From the NCBI GenBank assembly GCA_050084985.1, contig JBITNC010000001.1, positions 172,980,001 through 173,044,000 on the forward strand: a DNA stretch of 64,000 nucleotides, read 5' to 3'. The notes below the pieces were generated by a model. It saw only the letters and a program-made list of their open reading frames with translations, was not told where the DNA came from and did not search any database. This document shows positions 63,205-64,000 of this stretch, piece after piece. The first letter of the stretch is position 1; each line of letters opens with the position of its first letter. The translations under genes and the position numbers were made by a program. The DNA is from Nageia nagi. Lineage: Eukaryota; Pinophyta.

Positions 63205-63740
63205 GGACCCTACTGGAGCTAAAGAAGGATGTGATCAGCTAAGACCAGAAAGGAATAGGATCAACACACAATCGTTGTCTAGAGCATCGGGCAGGCGAAA
63301 CGGGGTCATCTCTCCTCCTCCTATGGTCTCTCTCCTCCGAGGAGGCTGGAAAGAATGAAATAAAAAAGCAATCACCTATCAAGTGTTGCGCATAGGATAA
63401 TAGATGTTTCCTAAGAAGGAATGTTGCCCTAAGATAGAGTACCACACAATGCTCGTCCAGGAATTGAAAGAATACCAAGATTGAGCTATGTAAATCACGG
63501 AAAAGATAGTGGTATCATCCCCAGATCTCATAATAAATCGAGCACCTGAAGATGAAATGATCCTCAATCTCAAACTTTAGCAAGCACAACTAACATACTC
63601 AAAGCTCATGTGCTAAATAGTGATCAATCTCGATCCATAGTTGATGGGAGCACACTTTGAATTGTCAAAGGAACATCCTCAAGCCAAGAGGGAGGTGTAA
63701 ACCGATGTATCGAGGTGGGAGTATCGACCCTCTGTTAATC
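63205..63740 (+). repeat. Dispersed repeat R, copy 2
   Basis: Related to 55760-56285 in the same orientation, with GGTATCATCCCCAGATCTCA, ATCTCGATCCATAGTTGATG, GGAACATCCTCAAGCCAAGA and an end near GTATCGACCCTCTG. No coding function is recognised. Confidence 0.75.
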
Positions 63741-64000
63741 TACAAAAAGTGATAAGAGTAATGCAACAACTTGGGTGTGAGGGGATGTTGGGAAGCGACC
63801 CAAGTGTGCTAAATATATGTCTTGTAAATCATGTCTTTGATCACTGACAAAGTATCAACTGGGACTTTATGTGTGTCCCCCTGAGGTAAAGGTAGTTGAT
63901 CGTGAGAAAACGCAAAGTGTCGTAAAGCCTTTTTGACCTCGATGAACCAATGAAGACTTTATCGACTAAAATGGAATCAACTCAATGCAAAATTATTGAG
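63741..64000. other. Window end; nothing recognised
   Basis: No frame, repeat or signal I can support. Confidence 0.4.

Overview
This looks like a piece of a large, AT-rich, repeat-dominated land-plant nuclear genome. The evidence is one multi-exon nuclear gene for a plant-type aminodeoxychorismate synthase, decayed pentatricopeptide-repeat (PPR) sequence, and layers of plant-type LTR retrotransposons, a LINE and an hAT transposon. A gymnosperm or another giant-genome plant would fit the age and density of the elements, but that is inference; no marker in the window fixes the species.

Layout. 1-9.8 kb (minus strand): an old Ty3/gypsy Tat-like element with gag, protease, an extra RNase H placed before RT, RT-RNase H and integrase. 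It joins through one LTR (5310-6357) to a second internal region carrying a long extra ORF (6539-9819). 9.8-11.4 kb: leader of that ORF with a TATA box. 11.4-16.5 kb: an array of amplified PPR gene fragments mixed with AT-rich dispersed repeats. 17.1-22.0 kb: a decayed Ty1/copia element (minus), interrupted by a solo LTR at 19141-19838. 23.9-29.7 kb: a complete but dead short-LTR Ty3/gypsy chromovirus (plus) with PBS, both LTRs, chromodomain and PPT. It sits in the 3' end of another element whose own LTR follows (29804-30599). 31 kb: a gypsy integrase scrap.

33.3-38.2 kb (minus): five C-terminal exons (about 540 residues) of the folate-pathway gene for aminodeoxychorismate synthase, covering the PabB-like chorismate-binding domain, with open reading frame and consistent splice sites. 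The upstream glutaminase (PabA-like) exons were not found. This is the only host gene in the window with an intact reading frame.

42-45 kb (plus): an hAT transposase relic. 46-50.4 kb (minus): a second long retroelement-type extra ORF, recognisably homologous to the one at 6.5-9.8 kb, split by a GC-richer solo LTR (46659-47763). 50.4-58.7 kb (minus): a Ty1/copia element with both LTRs, PBS, PPT and nearly complete gag-pol. Its long leader contains foreign inserts: an inverted LINE ORF1 piece, a GC-rich island and a 46-48 bp tandem repeat. 59.3-63 kb (plus): a LINE with ORF1 zinc knuckle, endonuclease and RT. 63.2-63.7 kb: a second copy of a repeat also found in the copia leader.

Most of the window is therefore nested, decaying transposable elements. 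The most interesting items are the pair of homologous retroelement extra ORFs, the LTR-sharing tandem arrangement, the extra RNase H position, and the amplified PPR array.
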